Positions 43,475 through 52,749 of a stretch of DNA of 64,000 nt are shown piece after piece. The stretch is from Haloarcula salina (GTDB lineage Archaea; Halobacteriota; Halobacteria; Halobacteriales; Haloarculaceae). The notes beneath the pieces are model-generated. The model was given only the letters and a program-made list of their open reading frames with translations. It had not been told where the DNA came from and searched no databases. The stretch covers positions 310,001 through 374,000 of the forward strand of contig NZ_WRXL01000005.1 in NCBI RefSeq assembly GCF_010119195.1, given 5' to 3'. How positions within the stretch are numbered: the first letter of the stretch is position 1; each line of letters starts with the position of its first letter. The translations under genes and the position numbers were made by a program.

Positions 43475-43492
43475 TTTTAGGCTCTCCTAAAA
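43475..43492. promoter_or_regulatory. DtxR/IdeR-like iron operator, site 4
   Basis: TTTTAGGCTCTCCTAAAA starts 3 bases before ATG 43472 of the binding-protein gene and lies between it and a TTAAGTAATT box. Confidence 0.87.
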
Positions 43493-43658
43493 TTACTTAA
43501 CCCTTGCCGTTTCTGTTTATCAGAACCATCCAGTCCTACGAAGAGTCGGGCCGGCAGTCGGAGGCTCTTACCGATCGAGCGATGAGTTCCGCAGCAGACG
43601 CCGTCTGTCGGCTCAGTCAGATCCTCATGGCCCACTGGGACCGCCACTTGATGTGGGG

Positions 43659-45512
43659 TTACTGTCGGTCGACCTCTGAGAGTGGGTTGGAAAGCGTTCC
43701 ATGAGTTGCCACGTCCGGACGGGTGGTCGTATCCTCGTAACCGTGTCTCATCATGCGGTTACGGTTGAGACAGTACTTTTTGAACCGTGGCCGGTAGAGA
43801 TCGAACAGTTCGAACCGGGCTTCGAGCTCGGGGAACCGGGCTTGATACTCGTCGATGGCCGCTCGGATCTGCTGCCAGAACCGTTCTTCGGAGTAGTTGT
43901 GGTGACGAGCCAGCAGATCGGCCATATACCGGAACACACCGACCAACAGCGTGCCGACGATCCGGTGACAGAGTGATTCCGGCCGTGCCTGATGAAGGAT
44001 ATGGTGTTTGTATCGGTCGTCGTCTCGAAGCTCGTTCGGGAGCATGGCCGTCAGCTCCGGGAAATCGCGGTCGCTGATGGCTACCTCGTCGACAAAATCC
44101 TTCACAGCGATCCGTGTCGGATACCCATCGTCATGGATGAGGACGACGTTCGTCCCGTGGGGCATGAACACGAGTCCGTACTTGTAGAGGTAGTGGAGCA
44201 AGGGGTCGAGGAGTGTGCCGAGGAACTCGTCAAGCCAGGCTTCGAGGTCGAGACCGGCCTGATCCGCCAGCTGCGAGACGACCGGCGTGCCGTCGATATC
44301 TTCGTGGATGAGCGCAGCCAGCGTGAGGGGGCGCTCGTCGGCATCGATAAGCGATGTCACGCTCTCTCGCCAGACACAGCCAAGCAGTTCGTGGTACTGG
44401 TAGGGAGCCTCGTCGAACTGTGAGAACGTCGGATGTTCGTAGTTAACGCTGGCGACCTCTCCCGGAAGTAACAGCTCGCAGTCGTCCCGGAGGAAGGCGT
44501 CGTTGTCCCGGGTCGATTTGATGAACTCGGTCACCGCCGGGGCAGCCTCGGCCTGCTCGCCCAAAATCCCCCGATAGACGTTGGTGTTGAGCACCCGGAT
44601 GGGGAGTTTCACGTGGCGCTTTTCCGAGTCGGTGACATTCGAGAACGTCCGGATCGACTGCTGGGGAAGATATTCGTCGGGTCCCTCACCCAGTGGGACG
44701 ATGTCATCGGTTGCGATATCTCCGGCGAACAGCTGGACGATGCTGTCGTTCCACTGCCAGTCGTGGACCGGTAACAGGAGGTAGTCGGCCGGATCGAGTC
44801 CGCGGTCGACCAGCTGCTCGCGGAACTGGTCGTAGTAGTCGCCCAGTTCGTCGCTGAGCAACCCAGCGTGCTCAAGTCCCTCGATGGCCTGAAACGTCCC
44901 ACGGTCACGGCTCACCGCGATCCAAGAGAGACGCTGGCGCTGTTTCGACTCGGGGGCGTACTGACAGTAGTCGTCGTAACCGAACCCGATCCGCCCCTTG
45001 TTGTACGTGTACCATGGGTGCCCCTCCATCTCCCCTTCGACCGCTGCATAGGGGAGTTCGAGTATCGACTCCGCGTCGTGTTGGCTTTTCCGGGCATGAA
45101 GGTGGGCGTCGGCGATGAGCGTGTTGTTATACTCTCTGACGAGGTGGGCAGCAGTCGTTGGTTCAATACCGATGTACTCCCGAGCGTCGAGCAAAAACTG
45201 GATGGGGTCGCTCGCCGACTGCCACTCCCCGCCGCCGTTTCGTCGACGGATCGTTCCATTCCGGACGCGGTAGCTGTCGAGGGGGCGCTGCTGGGCCGCA
45301 AACCGGTATTCGACGCCGTCGGTCAGCCCGAGGTGGTACTGCGTCCAAGAGTCGCCGGGTTCGTTCTCGTCGGCCGGAACTGTCTTCGTGGGTACTGGCA
45401 GTACAATATCCTCGTACATGAACTCCGCGAGGACTTTCAGAAACAGGTCGCGGTTGACGGCTGTCCAAATCTCCTCGGTAAGTGCCGACTCGAGTTGCGG
45501 GCGGTTCTGCAT
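43659..45512 (-). CDS. NIS siderophore synthetase 2 (IucC/RhbF-like)
   Basis: A 617-residue NIS synthetase of the type that usually closes the molecule by acting on a mono-substituted citrate. Motifs are EGHPWYTYNKGRIGFG at 163-178, LPVHDWQW near 265, SIRTFSNV, VKLPIRVLNTNVYRG and the end GTLSNPLSE. ATG 45512 (MQNRPQLES) is selected because GGAGG sits 7 bases upstream, an unusual Shine-Dalgarno site in this mostly leaderless region. A 24-codon frame whose stop overlaps this start (TAATG) runs from 45586, right at the operator. A TTG in frame at 45560 is the weaker alternative. Confidence 0.88.
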   Translation of the reverse strand: MQNRPQLESALTEEIWTAVNRDLFLKVLAEFMYEDIVLPVPTKTVPADENEPGDSWTQYHLGLTDGVEYRFAAQQRPLDSYRVRNGTIRRRNGGGEWQSASDPIQFLLDAREYIGIEPTTAAHLVREYNNTLIADAHLHARKSQHDAESILELPYAAVEGEMEGHPWYTYNKGRIGFGYDDYCQYAPESKQRQRLSWIAVSRDRGTFQAIEGLEHAGLLSDELGDYYDQFREQLVDRGLDPADYLLLPVHDWQWNDSIVQLFAGDIATDDIVPLGEGPDEYLPQQSIRTFSNVTDSEKRHVKLPIRVLNTNVYRGILGEQAEAAPAVTEFIKSTRDNDAFLRDDCELLLPGEVASVNYEHPTFSQFDEAPYQYHELLGCVWRESVTSLIDADERPLTLAALIHEDIDGTPVVSQLADQAGLDLEAWLDEFLGTLLDPLLHYLYKYGLVFMPHGTNVVLIHDDGYPTRIAVKDFVDEVAISDRDFPELTAMLPNELRDDDRYKHHILHQARPESLCHRIVGTLLVGVFRYMADLLARHHNYSEERFWQQIRAAIDEYQARFPELEARFELFDLYRPRFKKYCLNRNRMMRHGYEDTTTRPDVATHGTLSNPLSEVDRQ

Positions 45513-45586
45513 TACTGTTCCTCCATGGTCGGTTCGACGGATCGATGTGATCCAGCCCAATCGGTTCGTACTGGTCGGGACCTCAT
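45512..45586 (-). CDS. Possible 24-codon leader peptide ahead of NIS synthetase 2
   Basis: ATG 45586 lies 3 bases after operator site 5, where leaderless genes in this cluster begin. It reads MRSRPVRTDWAGSHRSVEPT, then four more residues, and its TAA shares bases with the synthetase ATG (TAATG). A TTTATATT box is about 24 bases upstream. It could couple synthetase translation to that of the leader. It may also be a chance frame. Confidence 0.35.
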   Translation of the reverse strand: MRSRPVRTDWAGSHRSVEPTMEEQ

Positions 45587-45588
45587 AT

Positions 45589-45606
45589 TTTTAGGTCCGC
45601 CTAAAA
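45589..45606. promoter_or_regulatory. DtxR/IdeR-like iron operator, site 5
   Basis: TTTTAGGTCCGCCTAAAA lies between a TTTATATT box and the leader frame of NIS synthetase 2. Together with site 6, about 70 bases away, it occupies the divergent promoter region shared with the glutamine-synthetase-family gene. Confidence 0.88.
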
Positions 45607-45674
45607 ATATAAAACCTTTTTGACCTACTTCTCCGATTGACACTGTATTCTGACTGTTGGTTCTACGGGAAGTC

Positions 45675-45692
45675 TTTTAGGCTCGCCTAAAT
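45675..45692. promoter_or_regulatory. DtxR/IdeR-like iron operator, site 6
   Basis: TTTTAGGCTCGCCTAAAT ends about 22 bases before ATG 45715. Its right arm runs into CTAAATAAAT, the probable TATA box of the ligase gene, so repressor binding would hide the promoter. Confidence 0.86.
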
Positions 45693-45714
45693 AAATGCTG
45701 GTACAGGTGTACGA

Positions 45715-47052
45715 ATGGCGTCTACAAACAGAGTAAGCGAGATATGTGCCGACGAGGAGATCGATCTCATTCGCCTGTTGTTTGTTACCCAAAGCGGGGC
45801 GATCAGGGCTCATGCAGTCGATATCGAGAAAGTCGACTCGGCGGTCGACACCGGTGTCACGATCTCCGAGTTGGTCCAGACGTACAACGCGTTTGGTCGA
45901 CGCGACAAGGACGGTCGGTTCGACGCGGCGGGAGAGGTGATGCTCCACCCCGATCGGGAGACGTTTCGGCGGCTTCCGTACGCCGCGCGCGCCGGGGCGA
46001 TGCTGTGCGATATCGAGACGCTCGACGGTGAGCCGTGGACCGTCGACGCACGGTCCTCACTGCGAACACTCCAGACGGAGTTCGCCGACGCCGGGCTGGC
46101 TCCGTCTGTTGCGTTCGAAAGCGAGTTCCATCTGTTCGAACAGCAAGACGGAGAGAGCCAGCGTGTCGACCATCGGGGTGCCTATTCGACGGCAAGCACA
46201 CGGGAAACCCACGAAACGATTCTGGCGATCACTGACGCGCTCAAGGCACAGGAGATTCCGGTCGAGAAGTACTATCCGGAGTACGCTGCCGGGAAACACG
46301 AAATCGTCACCGGACACCGGTCGGGACTCCAGGCGGCCGACGACTGCGTGTTGCTCCGGGAGACGGTCGACAGCGTTGCGCGCAAGCAGGGTTACCAGTC
46401 GACGTTCGTTCCGAAGCCGTTCGATAACGCGACTGCCGGCTGCCACATCCACGTCTCCCTGTGGGACGACGACAACGTGATGTACGACGCCAATCTGGAG
46501 GGGCTTAGCCGGACCGGGCGGCAGTTCGTCGCTGGCGTGCTCGAACACGCGCCCGGACTCTGTGGGCTCACCGCCCCGACGGTCAACTCGTATGCCCGCC
46601 TGCGTCCGCAGTACGGTGCAGCCGCCTTCGTCTGCTGGGGACGGGGCAACCGCGAGGCGCTCGTTCGGATTCCGGCCCCAGACCCACAGGATCCGGCGGG
46701 CTCGACACGGATCGAGTTCCGGGCGGCCGACAACACTGCCAACCCATATCTAGGGCTGCTCGGGCTGTTAGCAGCCGGACGCGACGGGATCGAACGCGAC
46801 CTCGAACCGCCGGAACCGGTCGCCGTCGACCCCGGATCCCTCTCAGAAGGTCAACGAGCCGACCGTGGGATCGACCGTCTCCCCCGGACGCTCGGCGAGG
46901 CACTCGACGCACTCGAAGCCGACACGACGCTCCAGGAAGCGCTTGGCGATGACCTCTTCGAGACGTATCTCGGCGTCAAACGCAGTCACTGGGAGGCCTT
47001 TACCCGGAGCGCCAACTCTTGGCAACGTGATCGGCTCCGGAGCGTCTACTGA
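45715..47052 (+). CDS. Glutamine synthetase-family amide ligase
   Basis: A 445-residue protein with the glutamine synthetase fold. Metal and ATP ligands are seen in [23 protein letters not shown] and [11 protein letters not shown]; the substrate-arginine region is [17 protein letters not shown]. It belongs to the branch related to gamma-glutamylpolyamine synthetases rather than ammonia-fixing enzymes, judged by its short N-terminus. It lies between NIS synthetase 2 and the diaminobutyrate aminotransferase gene, under iron operator 6. It may join glutamate or another acid to diaminopropane or trim its supply. The reaction is inferred. The start is leaderless. Confidence 0.82.
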   Translation: MASTNRVSEICADEEIDLIRLLFVTQSGAIRAHAVDIEKVDSAVDTGVTISELVQTYNAFGRRDKDGRFDAAGEVMLHPDRETFRRLPYAARAGAMLCDIETLDGEPWTVDARSSLRTLQTEFADAGLAPSVAFESEFHLFEQQDGESQRVDHRGAYSTASTRETHETILAITDALKAQEIPVEKYYPEYAAGKHEIVTGHRSGLQAADDCVLLRETVDSVARKQGYQSTFVPKPFDNATAGCHIHVSLWDDDNVMYDANLEGLSRTGRQFVAGVLEHAPGLCGLTAPTVNSYARLRPQYGAAAFVCWGRGNREALVRIPAPDPQDPAGSTRIEFRAADNTANPYLGLLGLLAAGRDGIERDLEPPEPVAVDPGSLSEGQRADRGIDRLPRTLGEALDALEADTTLQEALGDDLFETYLGVKRSHWEAFTRSANSWQRDRLRSVY

Positions 47053-47140
47053 CCCCCGCCGGGGACCTCGTTATCTGTGGGACTGATGGCTCGAACTCAC
47101 ATTCCTCCGACATATTACTGGTATCAAAGCTTTTATGAAT

Positions 47141-47158
47141 TTTTAGGTCAACCTAAAA
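47141..47158. promoter_or_regulatory. DtxR/IdeR-like iron operator, site 7
   Basis: TTTTAGGTCAACCTAAAA lies just downstream of a CTTTTATGAA box and 7 bases before ATG 47166 of the aminotransferase gene. It controls the dat-ddc-synthetase 3 operon. Confidence 0.88.
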
Positions 47159-47165
47159 ACACATC

Positions 47166-48563
47166 ATGCAAACAAACAACCCGAATGACCAACCATCGTC
47201 GGCCGACTCACCGCCGAGGTACGATCACTCGAACGAACAGTTGCGGCGGAGTCAGGCCGCACGCGAGTCTAGTGCTCGGACATATCCACGGTCGTTACCG
47301 TTTGCCGTCGAGCGTGCACAGGGTGCCGAGATCGTCGATGCCGACGGCGAGACGTATATCGACTGTCTTGCCGGGGCTGGCACGCTCGTACTCGGACACA
47401 ACCATCCAGACGTGACACGGGAAGTCGAGCGGCTGCTGGCTGAAGACCGACCGCTCCACACCCTTGACGTGACGACACCCGAAAAGGAAGCATTCGTCGA
47501 CACGCTGTTCGAGAGCCTGCCCGACGAGTTCACCGACACCGCCAAGGTGCAGTTCTGCTCGCCCGCAGGCACTGATGCGGTCGAAGCAGCCCTCAAACTC
47601 GTCAAAACCGCGACGGGAAACCGGAGCGTACTCGGCTTTCAGGGCGGTTATCACGGAATGACCAGCGGAGCACTCAGTCTGATGGGGGATACGGCGGCCA
47701 AGGAATCGGTGCCGGGGCTGATGTCGAACGTCCACCATCTCCCGTATCCCGATCCATACCGACATCCGTTCGGCCTGGACGCGGCCGACCACGAACCAGT
47801 GAGCCGGTTTGCCGAACGCGTGCTTTCCGACCCCGAGAGTGGTGTCACCGACCCTGCCGGACTGATTCTCGAACTAGTGCAGGGTGAGGGAGGCGTCAAC
47901 CCAGCCCCCATAGAGTGGATACGGGAGATTCGACGGATCACTGCGGAACACGACGTTCCGATGATCGTCGACGAGATCCAGACCGGGATGGGCCGGACAG
48001 GCGAGACGTGGGCGTTCGAACACGCCGACATCGTGCCGGATGTGATCACCTGTTCGAAGGCAATCGGCGGTGGGCTTCCGCTAGCAGTCGTCATGTACGA
48101 CGAGTCCCTTGACGAGTGGGAGCCAGGTGCCCACGCTGGCACCTTCCGTGGCCACCAGCTCGCGATGGCAGCGGGCCGGGCAACGATCAATCACGTCCTC
48201 GAAAACGATCTCGATGAGCACGCTGCGGTCGTTGGCGAGCGTCTCAAGGATCAGCTGACCGAGATGGCTGCGAACTTCGAGGTTGTCGGTGACGTTCGGG
48301 GTCGCGGGCTGATGTTGGGCGTCGAGTTCGTTGACCCCCAGGCTGGCAGCGAGCTCCCACCACCCGACGGTGAGCTTGCATCGGCGGTCCAGACGGCGTG
48401 TTTCGACCGAGGGTTGGTGATCGAGACCGGTGGCCGTGACTCAGCTGTCGCGCGGTTCCTGCCGCCACTGACTCTCTCCCGCAGTCAGGTCGACGAGATC
48501 GCCAGTCGGTTCAGTGAGGCGGTCGCGGCGGCTGTCGCCGACCGCTCTGGGGTGGCAGTGTGA
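47166..48563 (+). CDS. dat: Diaminobutyrate--2-oxoglutarate aminotransferase (class III)
   Basis: A 465-residue PLP enzyme of aminotransferase class III. The PLP lysine is Lys298 in ITCSKAIGGGLP. IVDEIQTGMGRTG holds the Asp that contacts the ring nitrogen, and FQGGYHGMTSGALSLMG is typical of diaminobutyrate aminotransferases. It makes L-2,4-diaminobutyrate from aspartate semialdehyde and an amino donor. The decarboxylase gene overlaps its stop by 4 bases, so together they yield 1,3-diaminopropane, a siderophore backbone. Related genes are acsF (achromobactin) and rhbA (rhizobactin). Confidence 0.92.
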   Translation: MQTNNPNDQPSSADSPPRYDHSNEQLRRSQAARESSARTYPRSLPFAVERAQGAEIVDADGETYIDCLAGAGTLVLGHNHPDVTREVERLLAEDRPLHTLDVTTPEKEAFVDTLFESLPDEFTDTAKVQFCSPAGTDAVEAALKLVKTATGNRSVLGFQGGYHGMTSGALSLMGDTAAKESVPGLMSNVHHLPYPDPYRHPFGLDAADHEPVSRFAERVLSDPESGVTDPAGLILELVQGEGGVNPAPIEWIREIRRITAEHDVPMIVDEIQTGMGRTGETWAFEHADIVPDVITCSKAIGGGLPLAVVMYDESLDEWEPGAHAGTFRGHQLAMAAGRATINHVLENDLDEHAAVVGERLKDQLTEMAANFEVVGDVRGRGLMLGVEFVDPQAGSELPPPDGELASAVQTACFDRGLVIETGGRDSAVARFLPPLTLSRSQVDEIASRFSEAVAAAVADRSGVAV

Positions 48564-50155
48564 GATCTAACGATCCCGACGAGATCGGATGGGAGCAACT
48601 CGATGGGCGCACGCTCGCCGAGCGGCTGTTCCTCGGGACGCCGGAGGGCAACGAGGCCTACGCGGTGGCGATGGATCACTGTCGGGACGCGGTGATCTCG
48701 GCGGTCGGTGGGACCGAGGGTCCCTACTCCGGCGGGACGTACGCGACACACGAAGACCGACTCGACCACGAGACGATCCCCGAGTCGGGCGACCCACTCA
48801 AGGAGGTGCTCGACGACCTCGCCACCGATCTCCTCGAAGCATCTGTGTATCCGACTGACAAGGCCTGCAGCGCCCATCTCCAGTGTCCGCCGATGGTGCC
48901 GGGGTTGGCCGCCGAGGCATTGCTGTCTGCGCTCAACCAATCGTTGGACTCGTTCGATCAGGCCCCGGCTGCGACGGTGCTCGAAGGGCGGCTGATGGCC
49001 GACCTCGCCTCGTTGTTCGATCTCGGAGAGAGTGCCGACGGCGTGATGACATCGGGTGCGACACAGTCGAATCTCCAGAGTCTGCTCCTCGCTCGCGAGT
49101 GGTACGCCGACGAGATGCTCGATCACTCGGTCCGGGAAGCAGGACTCCCGCCAGCAGCCGACGAGCTCCGAATCCTGACCTCGGCGGACGCCCATTTCAC
49201 CGTCGCGCAGGCGGCCGCCCAGCTCGGACTCGGCGAAGATGCCGTGATCGCGGTCTCGACCGACGACAGCCACCGAATTGATCCTACTGCCCTCGCCGAC
49301 GAACTCGACCGCCTGGAGCAGACTGACCGTCGACCGTTCGCGCTGGTCGGGGTGGCCGGAACGACCGACTTCGGGAGTATCGATCCGCTGTCGGCGCTCG
49401 CCGATCTCGCCGACGAACACGGTCTGTGGTTCCACGTCGATGCGGCAGTAGGCGGAGCACTCGCGGTGAGTGAGAACCATGCTGAGTCTCTCGACGGTAT
49501 CGAGCGCGCGGATTCGCTGGCCGTCGACTTCCATAAACTGCTGTATCAGCCGATCTCCTGTGGGGCCTTCTTACTGGCCGACGGGAGTCGGTTCGATCTC
49601 ATGGGACGGAACGCCGCCTACCTCAACCCAACCGGCGACCAGGTCCCCAACCTCGTCTCGAAATCACTCCAGACCACACGTCGGTTCGACGCGCTGAAAC
49701 CGTACGTCGCGTTTCGGACCCTCGGCCGCGAGGGGATGGGGAAACTGGTCGACCGGACCGTCGATCTCGCCGACCAGGTCGCCGATGTCGTTCGCTCGGA
49801 CCCGGCGTTCGAACTCGCCTGCCCGCCGGAGATCAATATCGTGACGTTCCGGTATGCGCCGGACCGTGACCACCCCACGAGACCACCTGAAAAATGGGCC
49901 GATCAGTTGAACCGGTGGGCGCGAGACCAGCTCCTCCTCTCGGGTGAGGGCGTCGTTGCTCGAACCGAGGTCGACGGTCGCGCCCATCTGAAATTCACGC
50001 TCATGAACCCACGCACCACGATCGACGACGTGCGTGAGCTACTACTCTCCCTGAAGGAGTATGCGGTCCAGGCCGAGATCGCGGCCAGCCAGCCGAACGG
50101 ATCGGGCGATGGCCTCGATGCCGCACCCGTCTGTGGCTCGGGGGTGGACCAATGA
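48560..50155 (+). CDS. ddc: L-2,4-diaminobutyrate decarboxylase (PLP group II)
   Basis: A 531-residue PLP-dependent decarboxylase. The cofactor lysine is Lys326 in AVDFHKLLYQPISCG, with the preceding FHVDAAVGGA and GTTDFGSIDP typical of group II decarboxylases. It converts L-2,4-diaminobutyrate to 1,3-diaminopropane. Its GTG start overlaps the aminotransferase stop, and its end overlaps the start of NIS synthetase 3 (ATGA). The order dat-ddc-synthetase matches siderophore clusters known from other haloarchaea and bacteria. Confidence 0.92.
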   Translation: MRSNDPDEIGWEQLDGRTLAERLFLGTPEGNEAYAVAMDHCRDAVISAVGGTEGPYSGGTYATHEDRLDHETIPESGDPLKEVLDDLATDLLEASVYPTDKACSAHLQCPPMVPGLAAEALLSALNQSLDSFDQAPAATVLEGRLMADLASLFDLGESADGVMTSGATQSNLQSLLLAREWYADEMLDHSVREAGLPPAADELRILTSADAHFTVAQAAAQLGLGEDAVIAVSTDDSHRIDPTALADELDRLEQTDRRPFALVGVAGTTDFGSIDPLSALADLADEHGLWFHVDAAVGGALAVSENHAESLDGIERADSLAVDFHKLLYQPISCGAFLLADGSRFDLMGRNAAYLNPTGDQVPNLVSKSLQTTRRFDALKPYVAFRTLGREGMGKLVDRTVDLADQVADVVRSDPAFELACPPEINIVTFRYAPDRDHPTRPPEKWADQLNRWARDQLLLSGEGVVARTEVDGRAHLKFTLMNPRTTIDDVRELLLSLKEYAVQAEIAASQPNGSGDGLDAAPVCGSGVDQ

Positions 50156-51969
50156 CTGGTGTGAGTGCTGGCTGCGAGACCGCAGCCGACCGCGCCGAGT
50201 CGGCGACGCTGCACGCGTTTGTGAACTGTTATCTCCGCGAAACCGACGCCGGCGAGATCATCGACCGACAGCAGGTCCTTCCGGGTGCAGCCGCCGAGGG
50301 CGATGCGGTCCGCATCCCGCTTCCACAGCAGGATGTCGAACTGATCGTCCCGCTCCGCTACGCGTCGCCGACCGGTCGGCACCTCTTCGAACTGCCCGCC
50401 TACGGACGGGATACTGGTGGCGAACCGAAACCGATTGATGCAGGCACGGTCGCTGCGCTCGGCCGACGGGAACTCGCGCTATCGGCTGACAACGCCAGCC
50501 TAACCGAGGGCACTGACCTCCTCCGGCGGCTGCTGGCCTCGCGGAGCGCCATCGATCGATTCGTCTCAGCGCGCGACGATGCCTGCCGAGCAACCGATGA
50601 GCCCGTTCCGTTCCAGGAGGCCGAACAGTCACTGATCTACGGCCACCACCTTCATCCGACACCCAAGAGTCGAGAAGGAATCGCCGACCACGAGGCTCCG
50701 ACCTACGCACCGGAGCTCAACGGATCGTTCCAGCTCCGGTATTTCGCTGCCGATCCGGAGCTCGTCAGCCAGTGGTCGACCGACGACCGACACGCAACCG
50801 ACTGGCTCCTGGCGGGACTCGACGATGCGGCCATGGAGCTTCCGCCCCGTGCCGAGCACGCCGTCGACAACGGTCGTCTCCTGATCCCCGCCCATCCATG
50901 GCAAGCATCCTACCTCACCTCACAGCCGCACGTCGAAGGGGCGCTTGATGAGCGAATGCTCACCGATCTCGGCGCGTTCGGGCCGACGTTTTATCCCACG
51001 ACCTCGGTCCGCACGCTGTGGTCGCCCGAGGCACCGTTCATGGTGAAAACCTCGCTCGCGGTCCAGATCACGAACGCCGAGCGCACAAGCAAGATTCCGG
51101 AAATCAAACTCGGCGTGGCCGTAGCGGAGCTGCTGGATACCGGCTTCGGCGACCGGATTGCCGATCGTTTCCCGCAGTTTTCTATCTTGCGTGATCCCGC
51201 AGCACTGACACTCGACCTCGGTGACGGTCCAGAGTCCGGCTTCGAGACGGTGCTCCGGGAGAACCCGTTCCGCGGTGAGGCCGCAGCAAACGTCTCGCCG
51301 GTCGTCGCACTCTGTCAGGACGGGATCGATGGCCCATCACGGCTCGCCCGGCTGGTGAGCGATCTCGCCGACCGGACGGGCCGGTCGGCGAGCAGTGTCG
51401 CCAAGGAGTGGTTCCGCGAGTATCTGGCCGTCACGCTCAGACCAGTGATCTGGATGTACCTCGAACTCGGTGTCGGTCTCGAAGCCCACCAGCAGAATAC
51501 CCTGATCAGACTCGACAGTGACGGTTGGCCGGTCGAAGGGTTTTATAGGGATAATGAGGGGTTCTACCTCCCCGAGTCACGCTGCGAGGAGGTCGAGGGC
51601 TGGCTTCCCGGCATCACCGACCGTGTCGACACGGTCTGTCCCGACGAGATCGCCGACGAATGCATCCGGTACTACACGGTCATCAACAACGCATTCGGCG
51701 TCATCAACGCCCTCGGCGTCGCTGGGGTTGTCGATGAGCGGGAACTCCTCGAAGCGCTTCGGACCGAACTTGCCGACCTCGCCGAACACGAACCGGCCGA
51801 GTCGACGTTCACGACTGCCCTACTCGAAGAGCCACGAATTCCTGCCAAGGGTAACCTCCGCACGCGGTTCGAGGGTCGCGACGAACTGGCAGCATCGCTC
51901 GAAGAGGAGTCGGTCTACATCGGTATCGAGAATCCACTTGTCACTCGTCTGTTAGAATCACGAGGCTAA
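50152..51969 (+). CDS. iucA: NIS siderophore synthetase 3 (IucA family)
   Basis: A 605-residue NIS synthetase. The nucleotide- and carboxylate-site motifs GHHLHPTPKSREG (164-176), PAHPWQASY, TTSVRTLWSPEAPFMVKTSL, VQITNAERTSK and EAHQQNTLI are intact. It resembles IucA/type A enzymes that add an amine to one prochiral carboxyl of citrate. It is the third gene of the dat-ddc operon and is translationally coupled to ddc. It probably performs the first condensation with 1,3-diaminopropane, judged from operon structure only. Confidence 0.9.
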   Translation: MTGVSAGCETAADRAESATLHAFVNCYLRETDAGEIIDRQQVLPGAAAEGDAVRIPLPQQDVELIVPLRYASPTGRHLFELPAYGRDTGGEPKPIDAGTVAALGRRELALSADNASLTEGTDLLRRLLASRSAIDRFVSARDDACRATDEPVPFQEAEQSLIYGHHLHPTPKSREGIADHEAPTYAPELNGSFQLRYFAADPELVSQWSTDDRHATDWLLAGLDDAAMELPPRAEHAVDNGRLLIPAHPWQASYLTSQPHVEGALDERMLTDLGAFGPTFYPTTSVRTLWSPEAPFMVKTSLAVQITNAERTSKIPEIKLGVAVAELLDTGFGDRIADRFPQFSILRDPAALTLDLGDGPESGFETVLRENPFRGEAAANVSPVVALCQDGIDGPSRLARLVSDLADRTGRSASSVAKEWFREYLAVTLRPVIWMYLELGVGLEAHQQNTLIRLDSDGWPVEGFYRDNEGFYLPESRCEEVEGWLPGITDRVDTVCPDEIADECIRYYTVINNAFGVINALGVAGVVDERELLEALRTELADLAEHEPAESTFTTALLEEPRIPAKGNLRTRFEGRDELAASLEEESVYIGIENPLVTRLLESRG

Positions 51970-51980
51970 GCCCGCATCGC

Positions 51981-52724
51981 TCACTCCTGCTCGTCAAGAT
52001 CGGCGATGCGGTCGTTGGCTCCCGAGATCTCCGCGAGCGATTCGCCATCGTACAGACGCTCGATGAGCGCGGCCTCCGCCTCGTCGGTTCCGGTGTACCG
52101 TTCGATAGTCCGGTTGATCTGATCTTTGGGGACGAACACAACCCCGTCTTCGTTGCCGAGTGCGACGTCGCCCGGCTGAACCACTGCGCCGCCGACCTGG
52201 ACTGGGACGTTGATATCCCCACCCAAACTCTCTGTCAACCGCTGGACCGTCCGGTTGGTCCGCCCACGCGCAAACACTGGGAATCCAATCTCGCTGATCG
52301 GCTTCGTGTCGGTCACCGAACCGTCGATAACCACTCCCCGAACACCGTTGGCCACGGCTGCGTGGGTTGTGATCTCGCCCCAGGGAGCGTTCGTCTCGTG
52401 GCCGCCCATCTCGATGACGATCACATCTGTGGGCCCCGCTAGCTCGATTGCCTTGTGTACCATCGTCCCGTCGACGGGGGGAATTCGGACAGTTAGTGCC
52501 GAGCCAACCACCTGTGCCGACTTGGCAGTCCCGATAAAACTGAGTTCTGGTGATGAGTGCCCGAAATGATTGTGATGGCCAAGTTCGTTCGGGTCGACCT
52601 GTTCCAGTGTTTCCAGCTGTTGATCAGTTGGCCGATCGACATCACCGATTACCATCTTGTCACTGTCCGTGAGGTCCACCGCCTGCTGAATGACCTGTTT
52701 CGTCCCATGCGTTTTGTGGGTCAT
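51981..52724 (-). CDS. RraA-like / HMG aldolase-fold protein in the siderophore cluster
   Basis: A 247-residue protein of the RraA/4-hydroxy-4-methyl-2-oxoglutarate aldolase family. Family landmarks are GSALTVRIPPVDGTM, VIVIEMGGHETNAPWGE, GVRGVVIDGS and GFPVFARG. In active aldolases the metal-site loop reads RD; here it is Thr138-Asp139 (DGSVTDT), so the substrate-binding arginine is missing while the metal-binding aspartate remains. Its promoter carries a degenerate iron operator (site 8). Achromobactin and staphyloferrin B clusters contain an aldolase-fold citrate synthase (AcsB/SbnG), and this protein could play a similar precursor-forming role. That is a hypothesis. Confidence 0.78.
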   Translation of the reverse strand: MTHKTHGTKQVIQQAVDLTDSDKMVIGDVDRPTDQQLETLEQVDPNELGHHNHFGHSSPELSFIGTAKSAQVVGSALTVRIPPVDGTMVHKAIELAGPTDVIVIEMGGHETNAPWGEITTHAAVANGVRGVVIDGSVTDTKPISEIGFPVFARGRTNRTVQRLTESLGGDINVPVQVGGAVVQPGDVALGNEDGVVFVPKDQINRTIERYTGTDEAEAALIERLYDGESLAEISGANDRIADLDEQE

Positions 52725-52749
52725 GTTAACTGATAATAAACCCGTTGAA

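Noticed and set aside
45695-45736. 13-codon frame overlapping the start of the glutamine-synthetase-family gene
   Set aside because: The TATA box CTAAATAAAT within operator 6 places transcription start at the ligase ATG 45715, downstream of this frame's start.
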